Source: Phragmites australis (lineage: Eukaryota > Streptophyta > Magnoliopsida > Poales > Poaceae). Taken from it: a DNA stretch of 64,000 nt. Position numbers and translations under genes: made by a program. This document shows, in pieces, positions 10,301 to 21,366 of this stretch. The first letter of the stretch is position 1, and each line of letters begins with the position of its first letter. The notes under the pieces were generated by a model. It had not been told where the DNA came from and did no database searches. It saw nothing but the letters and a program-made list of their open reading frames with translations. Location: contig NC_084928.1 of NCBI RefSeq assembly GCF_958298935.1, positions 23,343,501 to 23,407,500 on the forward strand, in the 5' to 3' direction.

Positions 10301-11300
10301 GCTTCACCGGGCGTGCGTCCGGACACACAACCAAGTGGTGTTCGATCACCTCCCTAGGGATCCCGGGCATGTCGGATGGTTGCCATGCAAACACGTTGGC
10401 GTTAGCCTGGAGGAAGGTGACGAGCGCGCCTTCCTATTTGCCGTCCAGGTCACCGCCGATTCGGATGACCTGGGAGGCGTCTTCGCCCACCACGACCTCC
10501 TTTGTAGGAACAGAGGCGTTGGTGGCAAGTCAGGGTTTGGATGAAGAGGGTCCCGGGCCCTCTGGACAGCCTTCGACCTTGGCCTGAGCTGAGACCAAGG
10601 CCAGGTATGACTGCTCGGCGCAGGAGACGGCGCCGCCGGAGTCGGCGGTCACGGAGATGGGGCCTGCTGGGCCCGGCATCTTGACCGTGAGATACGCATA
10701 ATGCGCAGCCATCATGAACTTTGCGAGCACCGGACGCCCGAGGATGGCGTTGTAGGGGAGGGGGAGCTCCACGACGTCGAAGAGGACGTTCTCCGTGCGG
10801 AAGTTGTCCTGACTCCTGAAGGTCACGGGTAGCTCGACCTACCCGAGGGGCAGGGAGTGCCTGGGTGTCACTCCGCAGAATGGAAGCGACGGCTTTAGGC
10901 GCCTGGAGGGCACCTGCAGCTTCTCGAAGGCCTCCTGGGAGAGGAGGTTGAGGCCTGCGCCCCCGTCGATCAGCACCCTGCCGACCCTTACGTTGCAGAT
11001 GGTGGGGGACACCACCAAGGGTAGTCGCCCCACGCCTACAGTACTGGCGGGGTGATCGGCTATACTGAACGTGATCGGAGCGTCCGACCATCTCAGTGGC
11101 CTTGTGGCCTCTTCGCTCGAGGTTGCCGAGCATACCTCGCGCCGCATGGTCTTGATGCCGCGCCGCGAGGAAGGCGTATAGGCACCTCCGTCGATGAAGG
11201 CGACGGTGTGCTCGGGCTCCTGAAAGCCGAGCTCTGCGTTGCCGGGGGCGGCCTCAGCGTCGCCTCCTCCACGGGACTCGTCGCGCTCCCTCTGGTGCTG
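10301..11300 (-). pseudogene. Gypsy protease region
   Basis: The retropepsin-like segment contains PITFSIADHPAS, then RVLIDGGAGLNLLSQEAFEK, the usual active-site surround of Tat/Gypsy proteases (L-I-D-G-G), and LPYNAILGRPVLAKFMMAAH. A TAG at 10839 replaces a Gln codon between the two parts. Downstream to about 10301 is the linker to RT. Confidence 0.75.
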
Positions 11301-12949
11301 CTCGATGAGGCCCTGGACCGTACGGCACTTCGTGAGGTTATACCATCTGGTCTGGTGGATTGGGCACCATTTGCCTGGCTCGGGCCCCGAAGGAGCGGGG
11401 GCCCTTGCTGGAGCGGGAGCCCGGGCGGGGACCGAAGCCCTTGCGGGAGCCGGAGCTCTAGGAGGGGCCCTGGCCGGGGCTTTCGCGGGCGCAGGCCGTC
11501 TGTCAGCGGTCGCCCGGTGTTCTTGCCGGCGGTCGGGCTCTTGGATCGGCCTGTGGGTGGGCCGGCTCGACGGGAGCAGCCTCGCGCCTCCTTCTCTTTT
11601 TTTTCCCGTCTGTCGGAGCGGGAAGAACTTGGTTGGTCGGCGGCGGGGTGCTCGGGGCGTGGAGCGTGCCAAGCCCGCGCCTCCGCCGCCTTGGCGCACT
11701 TGTCGGCCAGCGCGAAGAGTTCCGCAGTGGTCTCGATCTCGTGCGTACCTAGCTTCTCGAGCATTCGCTCATCGCGAACGCCCTGCCAGAAAGCGACGAT
11801 AACAGCGTGGGGGGCTATCCGTGGGATAGTGTTGCGGACCTGGCTGAAGCGCTGAATAAAGCACCGCAGCGTCTCCCCCTCCTGCTGCTTGATGGCGTGG
11901 AGGTCGCACTCCAAGCCGGGGCGCGTGAACGTGCCCTGAAAATTAGCCACGAACTGGTGGCAAAGATCATCCCAAGAGCTAATAGACCCTGGGGGTAAGT
12001 TCATGAGCCAAGAACGGGCAGAGCCCCTCAAGGCGACATGGAAATAATTAGCCATTACCTTCTCACTGCCACCGGCCGCCTGGACGGCCATAGTGTATAT
12101 CTAGAGGAACTCAACAGGGTCGATGGACCCATCGTACTTCTCCGGTAGCTCAGGGCGGAACTTGGAGGGCCATTTGACCCGGCGGAGCTCGCTAGTGAAG
12201 GCATGGCAGCCGGTGCCGTACCCCATGGCGCGGGTGGCGTTCCTTGGCGGTGAACGCCGGTGAGCCGGGGAATCCTGGCGATCATGGGCTGGCAAAGAGG
12301 AAGCCTGGTCCTCAGCTTCGGCCTCCTGCCGGGTCTCCTGCTGGCGCTCGAGAGTGACACGCGCATCTTCAAGGCCCCTCCGCTCGTTGAGACGTAAGAG
12401 AAGGTCCTGGGGTCCGAACGCGGCCAGGGGGGCGGCGCTCCGCCTGGAGGCCCCCCGGCCTGTGCGAGCGTTACCCGACGATGGGCCGATTCTGGCGGCG
12501 CCACGCTGGGTGGTGGCGCGAGAACTCTCGGCCAACACCTGGCGACGAGCTGTGCCGACCAGGGCAGCGACTTCTTGGAGCCAGCGGCCTTCTGGGGTTT
12601 CCGCCGTCGCCAGGATAGGCGGATGCCTGAGGAGAGCGTGCGCCGCAAGCAGCGCGCTCCCGGGGCTGGCCTCGCCGAAGGCGAGCCTACGCCGGAGAGG
12701 CGCCCGGCGCTGTCCAGATGCGGACCTGGCGGCCGGAGTCTCGACCAGCAGCTGGGGGTCGGATGGTGCACCGGCGGCGGTGGCGGCCCTGTTGGGCCCA
12801 GTGCCTTGGTCCCCTTGGGAGGGGAATGCCGCGCGTGCATATCGCTGCTGCTGCTGGGACGTAGCAGCGGCTGGGGCCTCCGGTGCGAGGGGCTGCATTT
12901 CCCCGCTGGAACTGGAGCCGGGACGCTGGAGGCGGTGACCACCGGCCAT
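11301..12949 (-). pseudogene. Gypsy gag
   Basis: The start is chosen at ATG 12949 (MAGGHRLQRPG), just after an acceptor-like tract (ttcttccacag). The basic N-terminus leads to the capsid-like retrotrans_gag domain: YDGSIDPVEFL, a TAG at 12101, then IYTMAVQAAGGSEKVMANYF and SARSWLMNLPPGSISSWDDL, FRCF-type region ETLRCFIQRFSQVRNTIP. A Pro/Ala-rich tail and a Cys/His element (WCPIHQTRWYNLTKC) follow after a frame change around 11690. The stop lies where FLQIYT is usual, a CAG-to-TAG change. Confidence 0.8.
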
Positions 12950-12999
12950 TTTATCTGTGGAAGAAAACAAACAAACAGATTCAGGGATGCTTGCTGTTT

Positions 13000-13214
13000 A
13001 GGAATGCGAACTTCACATCCATGTGGTGGACGGACCAGTCCTCGTGCGTCACTAGTGCCAGCACTACATGCATCGATGCCATCCACGCGACAGGTGCGAA
13101 CACTTCTTCAAAGTCGACACCCTCACGCTGAACGCAGCCTTTCACCATGAGTCGCGCCTTGTGCTTCACCAGCTCACCATTCTTGTCCCACTTGACCTTG
13201 AACACCCACTTCAA
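13000..13214 (-). pseudogene. Copia reverse transcriptase, N-terminal fragment
   Basis: The frame reads KWVFKVKWDKNGELVKHKAR, LMVKGCVQREGVDFEEVFAP and MDVKFAFLNSKHP, the classic start of a Copia RT up to the DVKxAFLNG block. It breaks off there at the Gypsy junction. The catalytic YVDD box is absent. Confidence 0.85.
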
Positions 13215-13537
13215 CTCGATCAGTCGATGACCAACTGGTGGGTCGACGAGCTCTCATGTCTCATTGTCCTCGATCGACATGTGGTCGTCGTGGTCCGACA
13301 TGTGGTCGTAGCAGGCGAACAAGTGGTTGCAACAGTCAGACACGTGGTTATAGCAGGTAGATTTGTGGTCACCGCGCAAGCTGGAGCATCTTGCGCCACC
13401 TCTGACTCCCAGTACTCTGCGTACGTGATGGTGAAGTTGCTGTTAAGAGCCGTGGTCGCTAGCTCGTCTGTCGTTGACCAGTTCCAGCACCTCTTCTCAT
13501 TGAAGACCACGTCACGAGAGACATGAACACGGCATGC

Positions 13538-14422
13538 TCACAAGTCGAACATCCTGTACACCTTGGTCCCTGGCTCATAACTAAGGAACACCATTGGAAC
13601 GATACAATCATCTAGCTTCTGTAGGTTCCGCTTGGTTACCTTGACGTGTGCCACGCAGCCAAATATGTGCAAGAATGAGACATCGGGCTTCCTCCCATGC
13701 CAAGCCTCGAATAGAGTCATGCCGCTCAGACTCTTGGTCGGTGACCGATTGAGGAGGAGGACAGTTGTGGTCACTTCCTCTCCCCAAAATGTCGCTGGCA
13801 TCTGCTTCGCCTTGAGCAGACAGCGTGGCATCCTGACGATGGTCTGGTTATGCCATTCCATAACACCTTTCTGTTGTGGGGAGTATGGTGTTGTGAGGTG
13901 GTGCTCGACTCCCTGCTCGGTGTAGTACTGCTCGCACTTAACTGAGGTGAATTCATGACCCCGATCAGTCTGCAGCACACATAGTCACCACCCAGTCTCT
14001 GTCTTGACACGCGCCTAAAACTCCTTGATCATCGTGGGTGCCTCATCCTTACTGTTCAGCAGACGCAGCCCCATGTAACGGATGTGGTAGTCCACCAGCA
14101 ACAGGAAGTAGCATCACCCACCGGGTGTTGGTAGAGTGATGAGCCCGCATAGATCACTAAGCACGAGGTCTAGATGACCCTCACCATGGTAATTGGCCTC
14201 CTTTGAGAATGCAACACATTGTTGCTTGCCAGCAAAATAGTTATCGCAAACCTCGCCGATGTGGTCAATCGCCAGAAGAGCGCGCACCATCTCATGGCGC
14301 GTCAATCTCTTTAGCGCATCAAAGCGTAGATGACCGAAATGGGCATGGCAGAGCCATGCCTCATCATCGTGCCATGCAGATAGACACACCGGCTGCGTTA
14401 TGTTCAATTTAATCGTATACAA
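13538..14422 (-). pseudogene. Copia integrase, degenerate
   Basis: This contains the zinc-binding region (CHAHFGHLRFDALKRL ... CDNYFAGKQQC), the core block LQTDRGHEFTSVKCEQYY, HHLTTPYSPQQKGVMEWHNQ, LLNRSPTKSLSGMTLFEAWH and GCVAHVKVTKRNLQKLDD. Several stops and frame changes separate the blocks (for example near 14000 and 13978). Between this and RT, at 13220-13510, is a decayed linker with Thr/Cys-rich repeats. Confidence 0.85.
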
Positions 14423-15271
14423 CTAGTTTCTAGAGCGCATTACCATGGAGAGAAGACGACACTCCCGATCGTGGATCCGTAACACTCCCCCATCGATCAT
14501 CACTTGGCAGCCTCGCTCGTCAAGCTGACCAATGCTGGTGATGTTGCTTTTCATCTTGGGGATGAAGTAGACGTCCATGATGGTGCGGTGATCACCATTC
14601 TTGCACTTGAACAACACCGTGCTATGGCCTCAGATGTCAACGATGGAGTCATCTCCGAACTTGACTGAGCCAATGATGCCAGTGTCAAGCTCCGCGAATG
14701 CGACGCTGTTGCTGGTCATGTGGTTGCTGGCGCCAGTGTCCAGATACCACACGTCGCTCCAGCTCTTGCCTTCGCAGCCAAGGTTCACCTACTGCGCATG
14801 CGTCTCGTCAAGCTCGATGCATCCTGGGTGTGTCAGCTCGTTTGAGTCGGTGACGGCACACACCTGCGCCATCAGCAAGCCTAGCTCGTCTTCATCACCC
14901 TGTGCGTTGTGGGCTTGCTCCTTGCGCTTCAGCTGCCTGCAATCCTGGGCCCAATGACCAAGTTTGCCACAGTTTTGGCACTTGTCATTATTGATGTCAC
15001 GCCCTGACTCCTGCTTGGCGTTGCAGATGTTGGAATCGCCCTTCTTGTGACTCGACTTGCCGCGGTGACTTCCACGTCCACCACTCTTGCTTGAGTTAGA
15101 GGAGCCCTCCCCTTATTGCCGGTCCTTCAACCGCACCATCCACTCCATCTCGGTGAACAGGAGTTGCCCGCTCGCATTTATCTCAGCGGCTTGCATGCAA
15201 CGGTCCTCTACGGCCTTTAGGCACCAAGTTACTTCTTTGATGGATAGTGTGGACAAATCAAACAGGGTCTC
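14423..15271 (-). pseudogene. Copia gag C-terminus, zinc knuckle and protease
   Basis: The frame reads on the minus strand from ETLFDLSTLSIKEV through MVRLKDRQ, past a CCHC region, into a protease-like segment (WYLDTGASNHM-like region around 14720) and MDVYFIPKMKSNITSIGQLD just before integrase. Stops split it. Its first codons join exactly to the gag sequence beyond 16643 once the solo LTR and one copy of the duplication are ignored. Confidence 0.7.
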
Positions 15272-16643
15272 TGTCGGAGGATTAACTCCTGTCGCAGGGA
15301 TCCCGAGAGACCCCTTTTTAGAGATTCGGCCGGGGGGATGATCCTGAATAAGTTCGTGGGAGAAATAAATGGGAATGAATGCAACGGCCGGTGGTGGGGG
15401 TGTTGACCTAGTGCAAGAAGAAGTAAATGCACTGGAATTTAGACAGGTTTGGGCTGCACGGGGGCGTAATACCCTACTCCTGTATGGATGCTATATCTGT
15501 CCTGAGAAAGTCCCTCAAGGATGTTGCTGGTTACAAGAATATGGGCCTATCTAAGAGCTTGGAGCTCCTTGTTCTTCGGCTGGAACTGGGCTCAGCCTTC
15601 CTCACAGTGTTTCTCTTGCGCTGTGTTCTTCGTGTCGGCTCTTGGTCTCTGTTTTGCTATTCTTCGTCTCTTGTTCTGTCGCCCCCTTGCTTCTGTGCCG
15701 CTGACTGTTTTAAGTACTCGCCGGCTGCGACATGCCCCGAACGTGAAGGAGGGGGCTCCAGTTCCGAGACGCCATAAATGGAAAGGGCGTCATCATTTTT
15801 TCTGGGCGAAGTGACCGGGGGTGGAAAATGCGTCGCACGCCCGGTCGCTCGTCACCATAAATGCCCTGGCAACGGGCGTCGTGGAGAGGGCCCACCGGGC
15901 AGCCGCAGGGCAACCTGGCGTGCTCGCCTTGTCTTGTTCCCCTGCCACAACAGCGCGGCAGATGGAACGCCTTGATCCTTACGACGTTATCTCGAGACAA
16001 GCCGGATGGCACGAGACGGGACTCGTGCAATTAATGACCCCACGCCTCTCTGCCAAAACATGGCAGGAACAGACGCTGAGCGCGGTGGGAGTAGTTGGAG
16101 GTGTCAGGCCACGCACGCTCATTAAATGCGGCCTCGGGCCTCTGACTGGTTGACACCTCATCGGTAGGCCCCTCGGGGGTCTTTCTGGGTCGTCGGGGTA
16201 CCGAGTGCTCGGGGGTACTGTTCACATCCCTGAGCACTCTCTCCTGAGAATGCCCATCCTTGTCCTCGGGGGTACTGTTCACCTCCCCGAGCACTTTCTC
16301 CTGAGCACTCTTGCACGGACCTTTGGGGAACCGAGTGCTCGGGGGCTGCCGCGCGCAGCCCCGAGCACTCTCTCCCGGAACTTAGCTCTTCTGATCGTCG
16401 GGGGACTAGGGTGCTCGGGGGTGACCGCGACACCTCCCCGAGCACTTTCTTCCTGTTACTAGGATTCCGTGGATCATCGGGGAACTAGGGTACTCGGGGG
16501 CCACCGACCGTGGCCCCGAGCACCTTCTCCCGGGACTTGATATTTTCTCATCCTACAGGAGAGACCTCGCGGGATGGTGCCATGTGGCGAATGGCTGGGC
16601 TGGCCTAAGGATTCGGGGACCCCTGGTTCCTGATACACCGACA
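15272..16643 (-). mobile_element. Solo LTR of the Tat Gypsy family
   Basis: The 1372-bp unit starts TGTCGG and ends CCGACA and is flanked by perfect 5-bp duplications GTCTC at 15267-15271 and 16644-16648. No internal Gypsy sequence is present, so two LTRs recombined. It matches the LTR piece at 1-361 in the same orientation and the LTR at 24839-26226 in the opposite one. It sits inside Copia gag between codons of SIET and ETLFDLS. Confidence 0.9.
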
Positions 16644-17103
16644 GTCTCAATAGACAGAGCGATCTGCACAAACCTGGGAGGCATCACGGGCAGGTACTTT
16701 TTGACAACTACCATGTCGTTGATGATCTCGCTGACGGTCTCCATCTAGTTCACCAGACCGCTCAGGCGCACCATGAAATCCTCCATCACCTCACCATCAA
16801 GGAACTCGATCGCCGCATACTCCTTGCGGAGCTGCTGGGCTTTCGCTTTCTGGATGCGATCGGTGCTGACGCGCATGGCCTTGAGGCTACCTCAAGCTTC
16901 CTTGGTGGTGGGCTTGCAAGCCAGCATGGAGATCATTTCCGACAGAACCGCCTAGAGAATGGCCTAGCGCCATCCGATCTTCTTGTTCCTCAGCGGCGTC
17001 GATGTTGATGGTGTCCCAGAGCTCTTGAGCCTGGAGCATTATCTTCATCATTAGCGACCAATCGCCATAGCTCATCCAGGTGAGAGTTGGATACGCCATC
17101 AAG
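16644..17103 (-). pseudogene. Copia gag, N-terminal part
   Basis: The frame opens at 17102 with MMAYPTLTWMSYGDWSLMMK, IMLQAQELWDTINIDAAEEQ and EDRMAL, the UBN2-type gag of plant Copia elements. It continues through the region ending MPPRFVQIALSIET at the solo LTR. The reading frame is broken near 16890-16950 and 16745. Confidence 0.8.
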
Positions 17104-17280
17104 CCTCCAACCTCTCATATCATCCGCTGCACCACGAGCGCACGACCACCGTCCTCACGGTTCCATTCTCGGCACGGAGGGGGAGAGGGAGACCCACAAT
17201 GTCCCGTCGTGGTGGGGTCCTGGAAAGCTTTGAGCCTCCTAGAGCCCATGATTTTGACATGGCGTAGGAGTATAAAACTA

Positions 17281-17293
17281 GGCTTTGGTACCA
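17281..17293 (-). other. Copia primer-binding site
   Basis: The minus strand reads TGGTACCAAAGCC two bases inside the 5' LTR. This matches the initiator Met tRNA type site (TGGTATCAGAGC) with a few changes. Confidence 0.75.
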
Positions 17294-17295
17294 CT

Positions 17296-17767
17296 TGTTG
17301 GCACTTCGATTATTTTTCATGCACTCACAACCACACAGAAGGAGACACATGACCACTCCACCACTCGCGAATATTCACGACCACTAAGCGACCACTCTAA
17401 TAGGAACAAACAACCATTCATGAGCATAAGCAAGCACTGGTTGCTGGAATACAGGAAGCGCACAGAAGCAAGAGAGAAATATTTATGCCGCTCAATTACC
17501 ACAATTTGTTGGGTTTTCTTCTTCTCTTATTTATAGACTCGGGCTGCTGCACATATACTCCAAAAGACGCCCCATGCTCCGCAACTTACGCTGCGTTGAA
17601 CGTCGCAGCCAACGTGGAGCAAGAAAGTCGTACTGACACGACGCACGTCTTGTCCCATGTCTCATTCCTATAACTACAGGTATAACCTATACATGTGTGG
17701 CAACACATGCTTTGACTCAAACATAAAATGAAAAGAAAGAAAAACTAGCAACAAGTTATTTTCAACA
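17296..17767 (-). repeat. Copia 5' LTR
   Basis: The 472-bp LTR is bounded by TGTTG at 17296 and CAACA at 17767 and carries a TATA-like tataaataag on the minus strand at about 17527-17536. Next to it on the inside is the primer-binding site. The matching 3' LTR is not in the window. Confidence 0.75.
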
Positions 17768-19497
17768 GCCTACAAGAAACAAGTTAAACGACGTGCAGCC
17801 GGCCACTGCCTTGCACCTGGGAGGAAACAGACTTTCCGCTTTTGCGTTTCAACCAGCTGTCACAATAGCAAGAGCCAGAGGTGGAATTTTGCAGCGTTCT
17901 AATGACAGCGTGTTAAAACTGGATAATATCCCAACCGACATTTTCCACATCTTTGCAGATGTGATAATTAGGGAGTGTTCAACCTCCTTCTGCCTCACCT
18001 CGGTTTATGGCCCCACACAAGACAGCATGAAACCTTAGTGAGATAGGGTATAGGGAGTGTTCAACCTCGGTTTATGGCCCCACGCAAGAATGGCTTATTC
18101 TTAGGGACTTCAACCAAATCTACAAAGCAAGTGAGAAAAACAACAGGAGTTCAAACTATAGCTTAATGGGGCAATTTCGTGAGGCACTTAATGACTGTGA
18201 GCTTCATGAAACAAATCTTCAAAACTGCAAGTATACTTGGAGCAACGAGAGGCAAGATCCGATACAGGTTCAGCTAGACAGAGTGTTCTGTAATTCGGAA
18301 TGGACTGTTGCCTTCGACAACCATGTGCTGCACGCACTCTCCACTTCTATCTCAGACCGCTGCCCGTTGCTTCTTTCAAACCAGAGTCCCTAGACGTCCT
18401 ACAACCTTCAGGTTTGAAAATTTCTGGATCCCGATTCCAGGATTCATGGAAGTTGTCACCTCTGCTTGGAATCGACCCACGACACACTATGACACTTTCC
18501 ATACTCTTAACCAAAAGTTCAGGAACACGGTAAAGGAACTTAGAGATTGGAGTAAAAGCATTATAACGGACACTAAAATGCAACTTCTTATGGCTCTAGA
18601 TATTATCCTTCGTCTGGACCCCACCCAGGAAAATAGAATGCTTTCGGTGGAAGAACAGTGGCTTCGTGCCAAATTAAAGAAAAGGTAATGGGTATTGCAA
18701 TCATCGAGAGGGCCTGAAAAAGGCAAGCATCATGGATAGCTTACTAAAAGAAGAGGATTCTAATACCAGATTCTTTCACCTAAAGGTTGCTACTAGAAGG
18801 ACAAAGATCCACATCCAGAAGCTACAAAAGAATCAGGGATGGGCCGTATCACATGAAGAAAAAGCAGCTATTGCACAAGAGCACTTCACAGGGACCACGG
18901 GTTGCCCTCCAATACGCGACACCGATTTAAATTAGGAATCCCTAAACCTCCCAAGCATCGACCTTCAATAGTTGGCTCCCATTAACCGAGGATGAAATTC
19001 AGTATGCCATCAGTCAAATGGCATCAAACAAGATGCCAGGACTAGATGGCTTCACCAGGCTTTTCATCAAAAAGTGTTGCAGTATTATCAAGCCGGACAT
19101 CGTGGCAGCTATCATGGCTTTTCACAACTTGCAGAATGCTGGATTAGACCTGCTAAACATGGACAATATCGTTCTCCTGCCAAAATCTTAGACTTCATAC
19201 CGATTAGCCCCATTCACTCAATAGCTAAAATCATTCCCAAAACCCTCACTCTTTGGCTGGCTTCTCACATGGGCTCCTTTGTCTCGTGTTTCCATAGTGA
19301 CTTCATCAAACATTAGCATTCATGACAACTACGTGGCAGTGCGAAACTCAGTAAGGCATTTCCACCAGAGCAAAAAGCATGTTCTGCTCCTCAAGTTGGA
19401 TATTGCCAAGGCCTTCGATTCCATTCGATGGGAATACCTCCTCAATTTGCTACAACAACTTGGATTCCGACACGCTGGCGAGATTGGATTGCGAGTT
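17768..19497 (+). pseudogene. L1-type LINE ORF2 remnant (endonuclease and partial RT)
   Basis: Endonuclease pieces include CLTSVYGPTQDS, NCKYTWSNERQDPIQVQLDR and FCNSEWTVAFDNH followed by SISDRCPLLL. Then come the linker with FFHLKVATRRTKIHIQKLQK, the RT block LTEDEIQYAISQMASNKMPG (LDGF), and VLLLKLDIAKAFDSIRWEYL. It has many stops and a small local duplication (gggagtgttcaacctc at about 17970 and 18052). The 5' end and the distal RT are missing; it stops near 19497 at the SIRE-like Copia element. Confidence 0.8.
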
Positions 19498-21366
19498 ATG
19501 AAGTTACGAAATGTTAACTTATGATGAACTCTTTAGTAAGCTCAAGTCCATCGAGATAGCCAAGGCGGCTCGGATTGGTCTCGGAGACTCCTGTCTCAAA
19601 ACATGGCTTTGGTTTCCGGACCTAGCAATTGCAACCAGTCTGGAGTTGGTGTTTCTTGTGCTAACACTTTATCTGGTAGATTTACTTTGTCTTCCTTGGT
19701 CTCTCTATCACGAGAGAAGGTTGGTCTACAACAACTGCCGAGACCGGAGGAGGGGCAGTTCTCATGCCTACTTTGAGTGTGGTGACACCACCCACTTCAA
19801 GGCGGACCGCCCCAAGCTCAAGAAGAAGGAAGACCATGAACACGACTATGACAAGCACAAGAAGAAGAAGAAGAAACCCTTCTTCAAGAAGAACCATGAT
19901 AAGATGGCTAAGAAGGCAGCCAAGGCTGCTTCTAGGGCGTTCGTGGCAGTTCTCAGTGACATTGACACCTCTTCAAGCGAGGAGGAGAGCTCAGAGGAGG
20001 ATGAACCGCAAGTGAAGAGCAAGAAGAAGGCCAAGGACCTCATCGGCCTCTGTTTCATGGCAGATGACAACAACGACAGCGACCCTAAGCTTGATCCCTC
20101 TGAAGTATTACCTTACTATGACCGGCTTTCTATCCAAGTTGATACCTTAAATGATGCTCTCGTTAGCTAGAATAGGTTACTTAAGAAAGTTATGCGTGAG
20201 TTGAAGGAGCTTAGGCCTAAATATGAGTCTGTTTCTTCTGAGCTTGCATTGCTTAGGTATAGGCGTGATGATAAAGATTGTGAGAGTTGTTTGGTGGTTA
20301 TGACAGAACTTGCCGAGTTTCATGCTTCGCATGCTCAAGTTGCCAATCGACTTGAGACTGTTGAGAAGAAGCTCTCCTAGGAGGAGTCTAGATCCACTCT
20401 CTTAGGTGTCTGCATGAATTGCCCTTGCTTGCAAAGGATGTTGAACTGAAAGCACTATGCATCAAGGAGTTGGAATCTAGATTGGAGAGTGCTGGGAGTT
20501 CAAAGGATATGTATCCGAACTGTCCCACCTGTATCATCTTTCAGGACAAACTCAGCTGGGTTAGAGGGCAGGTTGAGAAGCTTTTAGTCGAGAATGAATA
20601 TCTCCTTTCTCTAGTGGAGAAATGCTCAGAAGGCAAGAGCAAAGTGAATTTGATCTTGGCTAAAACCAAGATGTTTGGCTCTTGGGTTGGGTTTTTAGAG
20701 GGTGGCTCACAATGGAGAGAGTAAGACTATTTTCACCACATCTATTGCCTAGAAGCTGAGAAATCCAAAATCAATGCCCTAGAAGCCGCCTTGGCTGCCT
20801 TCTTCTGAGAAGAAGAAACCCACACCACAACCTACCAATAAGAAGCCCGCACTACAACCCAAGAGAGCTTCACAGTCTCAGATGAGAGCCTCTATGAGAG
20901 AACCTAGACTGACCGGCAATCAAGTTCTTGAGAGATGCTACCACTGCACCTACTGCCAGAGAGAGGGTCACTTGGTTGGGTTTTGCTTTCGCCGTAGGAG
21001 AGATGAGCGACGTGAGTGGGAGTGGAGTACCCGGGATATGTACCACCCCTCTGTTGGTGTACATGAGCCTTTTCCTCACTCCTACCCACGATTCTCTAGC
21101 GCTTTTCAGTCTCTTCCTAGAGGTGGTACCCGGCGTGGATTTTACCATGACTCATATGGTTTTGATCCACGTGTAAGAGGCTTTGAGTTCCAGTGCTTTG
21201 GCGGATCATATTTTTCTCTTCGTGGTTCTCACCCCCAGTGTACTAGTGTTGATTTGCATGCACCTACTTTTACTGCTTCAAGGCGGATGACCCAGTACTG
21301 GATTCCCAAGAAGTTTATGACTAACCACAGCACTAAGCCATCCACCTACTACTCTTCTCGCATGTA
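19498..21366 (+). pseudogene. SIRE-like Copia gag
   Basis: The frame starts inside the domain (LTYDELFSKLKSIEIAKAAR), then a CCHC-type knuckle FECGDTTHFKADRPK, a lysine-rich tract (KKKKKKPFFKKNHDKMAKKA), an acidic SSSEEESSEEDEP stretch, and a coiled-coil part (MRELKELRPKYESVSSELAL). A second Cys/His motif lies near 20935-20990 (CYHCTYCQREGHLVGFC). Stops at 20168, 20378 and 20722 break it. Confidence 0.75.

Larger units (their letters stand above)
1..13000 (-). mobile_element. Tat-lineage Ty3/Gypsy LTR retrotransposon, 5'-truncated
   Basis: Read on the minus strand the order is gag, protease, RT, RNase H, a second RNase H, integrase, a long non-coding stretch holding an antisense gene, then the start of the 3' LTR. 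A second RNase H after the RT-linked one, plus an antisense ORF between pol and the 3' LTR, is the known layout of the Tat lineage (Grande/Retand-like). The LTR begins TGTCGG at 361 and runs out of the window. No 5' LTR precedes gag: near 13000 the sequence switches directly to Copia RT coding sequence. Several in-frame stops and a mutated integrase show the copy is dead. The ends near 13000 are approximate. Confidence 0.85.
13000..17767 (-). mobile_element. Ty1/Copia retrotransposon, 3'-truncated and split by a solo LTR
   Basis: On the minus strand: 5' LTR 17767-17296, primer-binding site 17293-17281, gag, zinc knuckle and protease, integrase, and the first part of RT, which stops at about 13000 against the Gypsy gag leader. 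The gag is interrupted by a Gypsy solo LTR at 15272-16643. The rest of RT, RNase H and the 3' LTR are not in the window; they may lie left of position 1 if the Gypsy element inserted here, or have been deleted. Confidence 0.85.
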
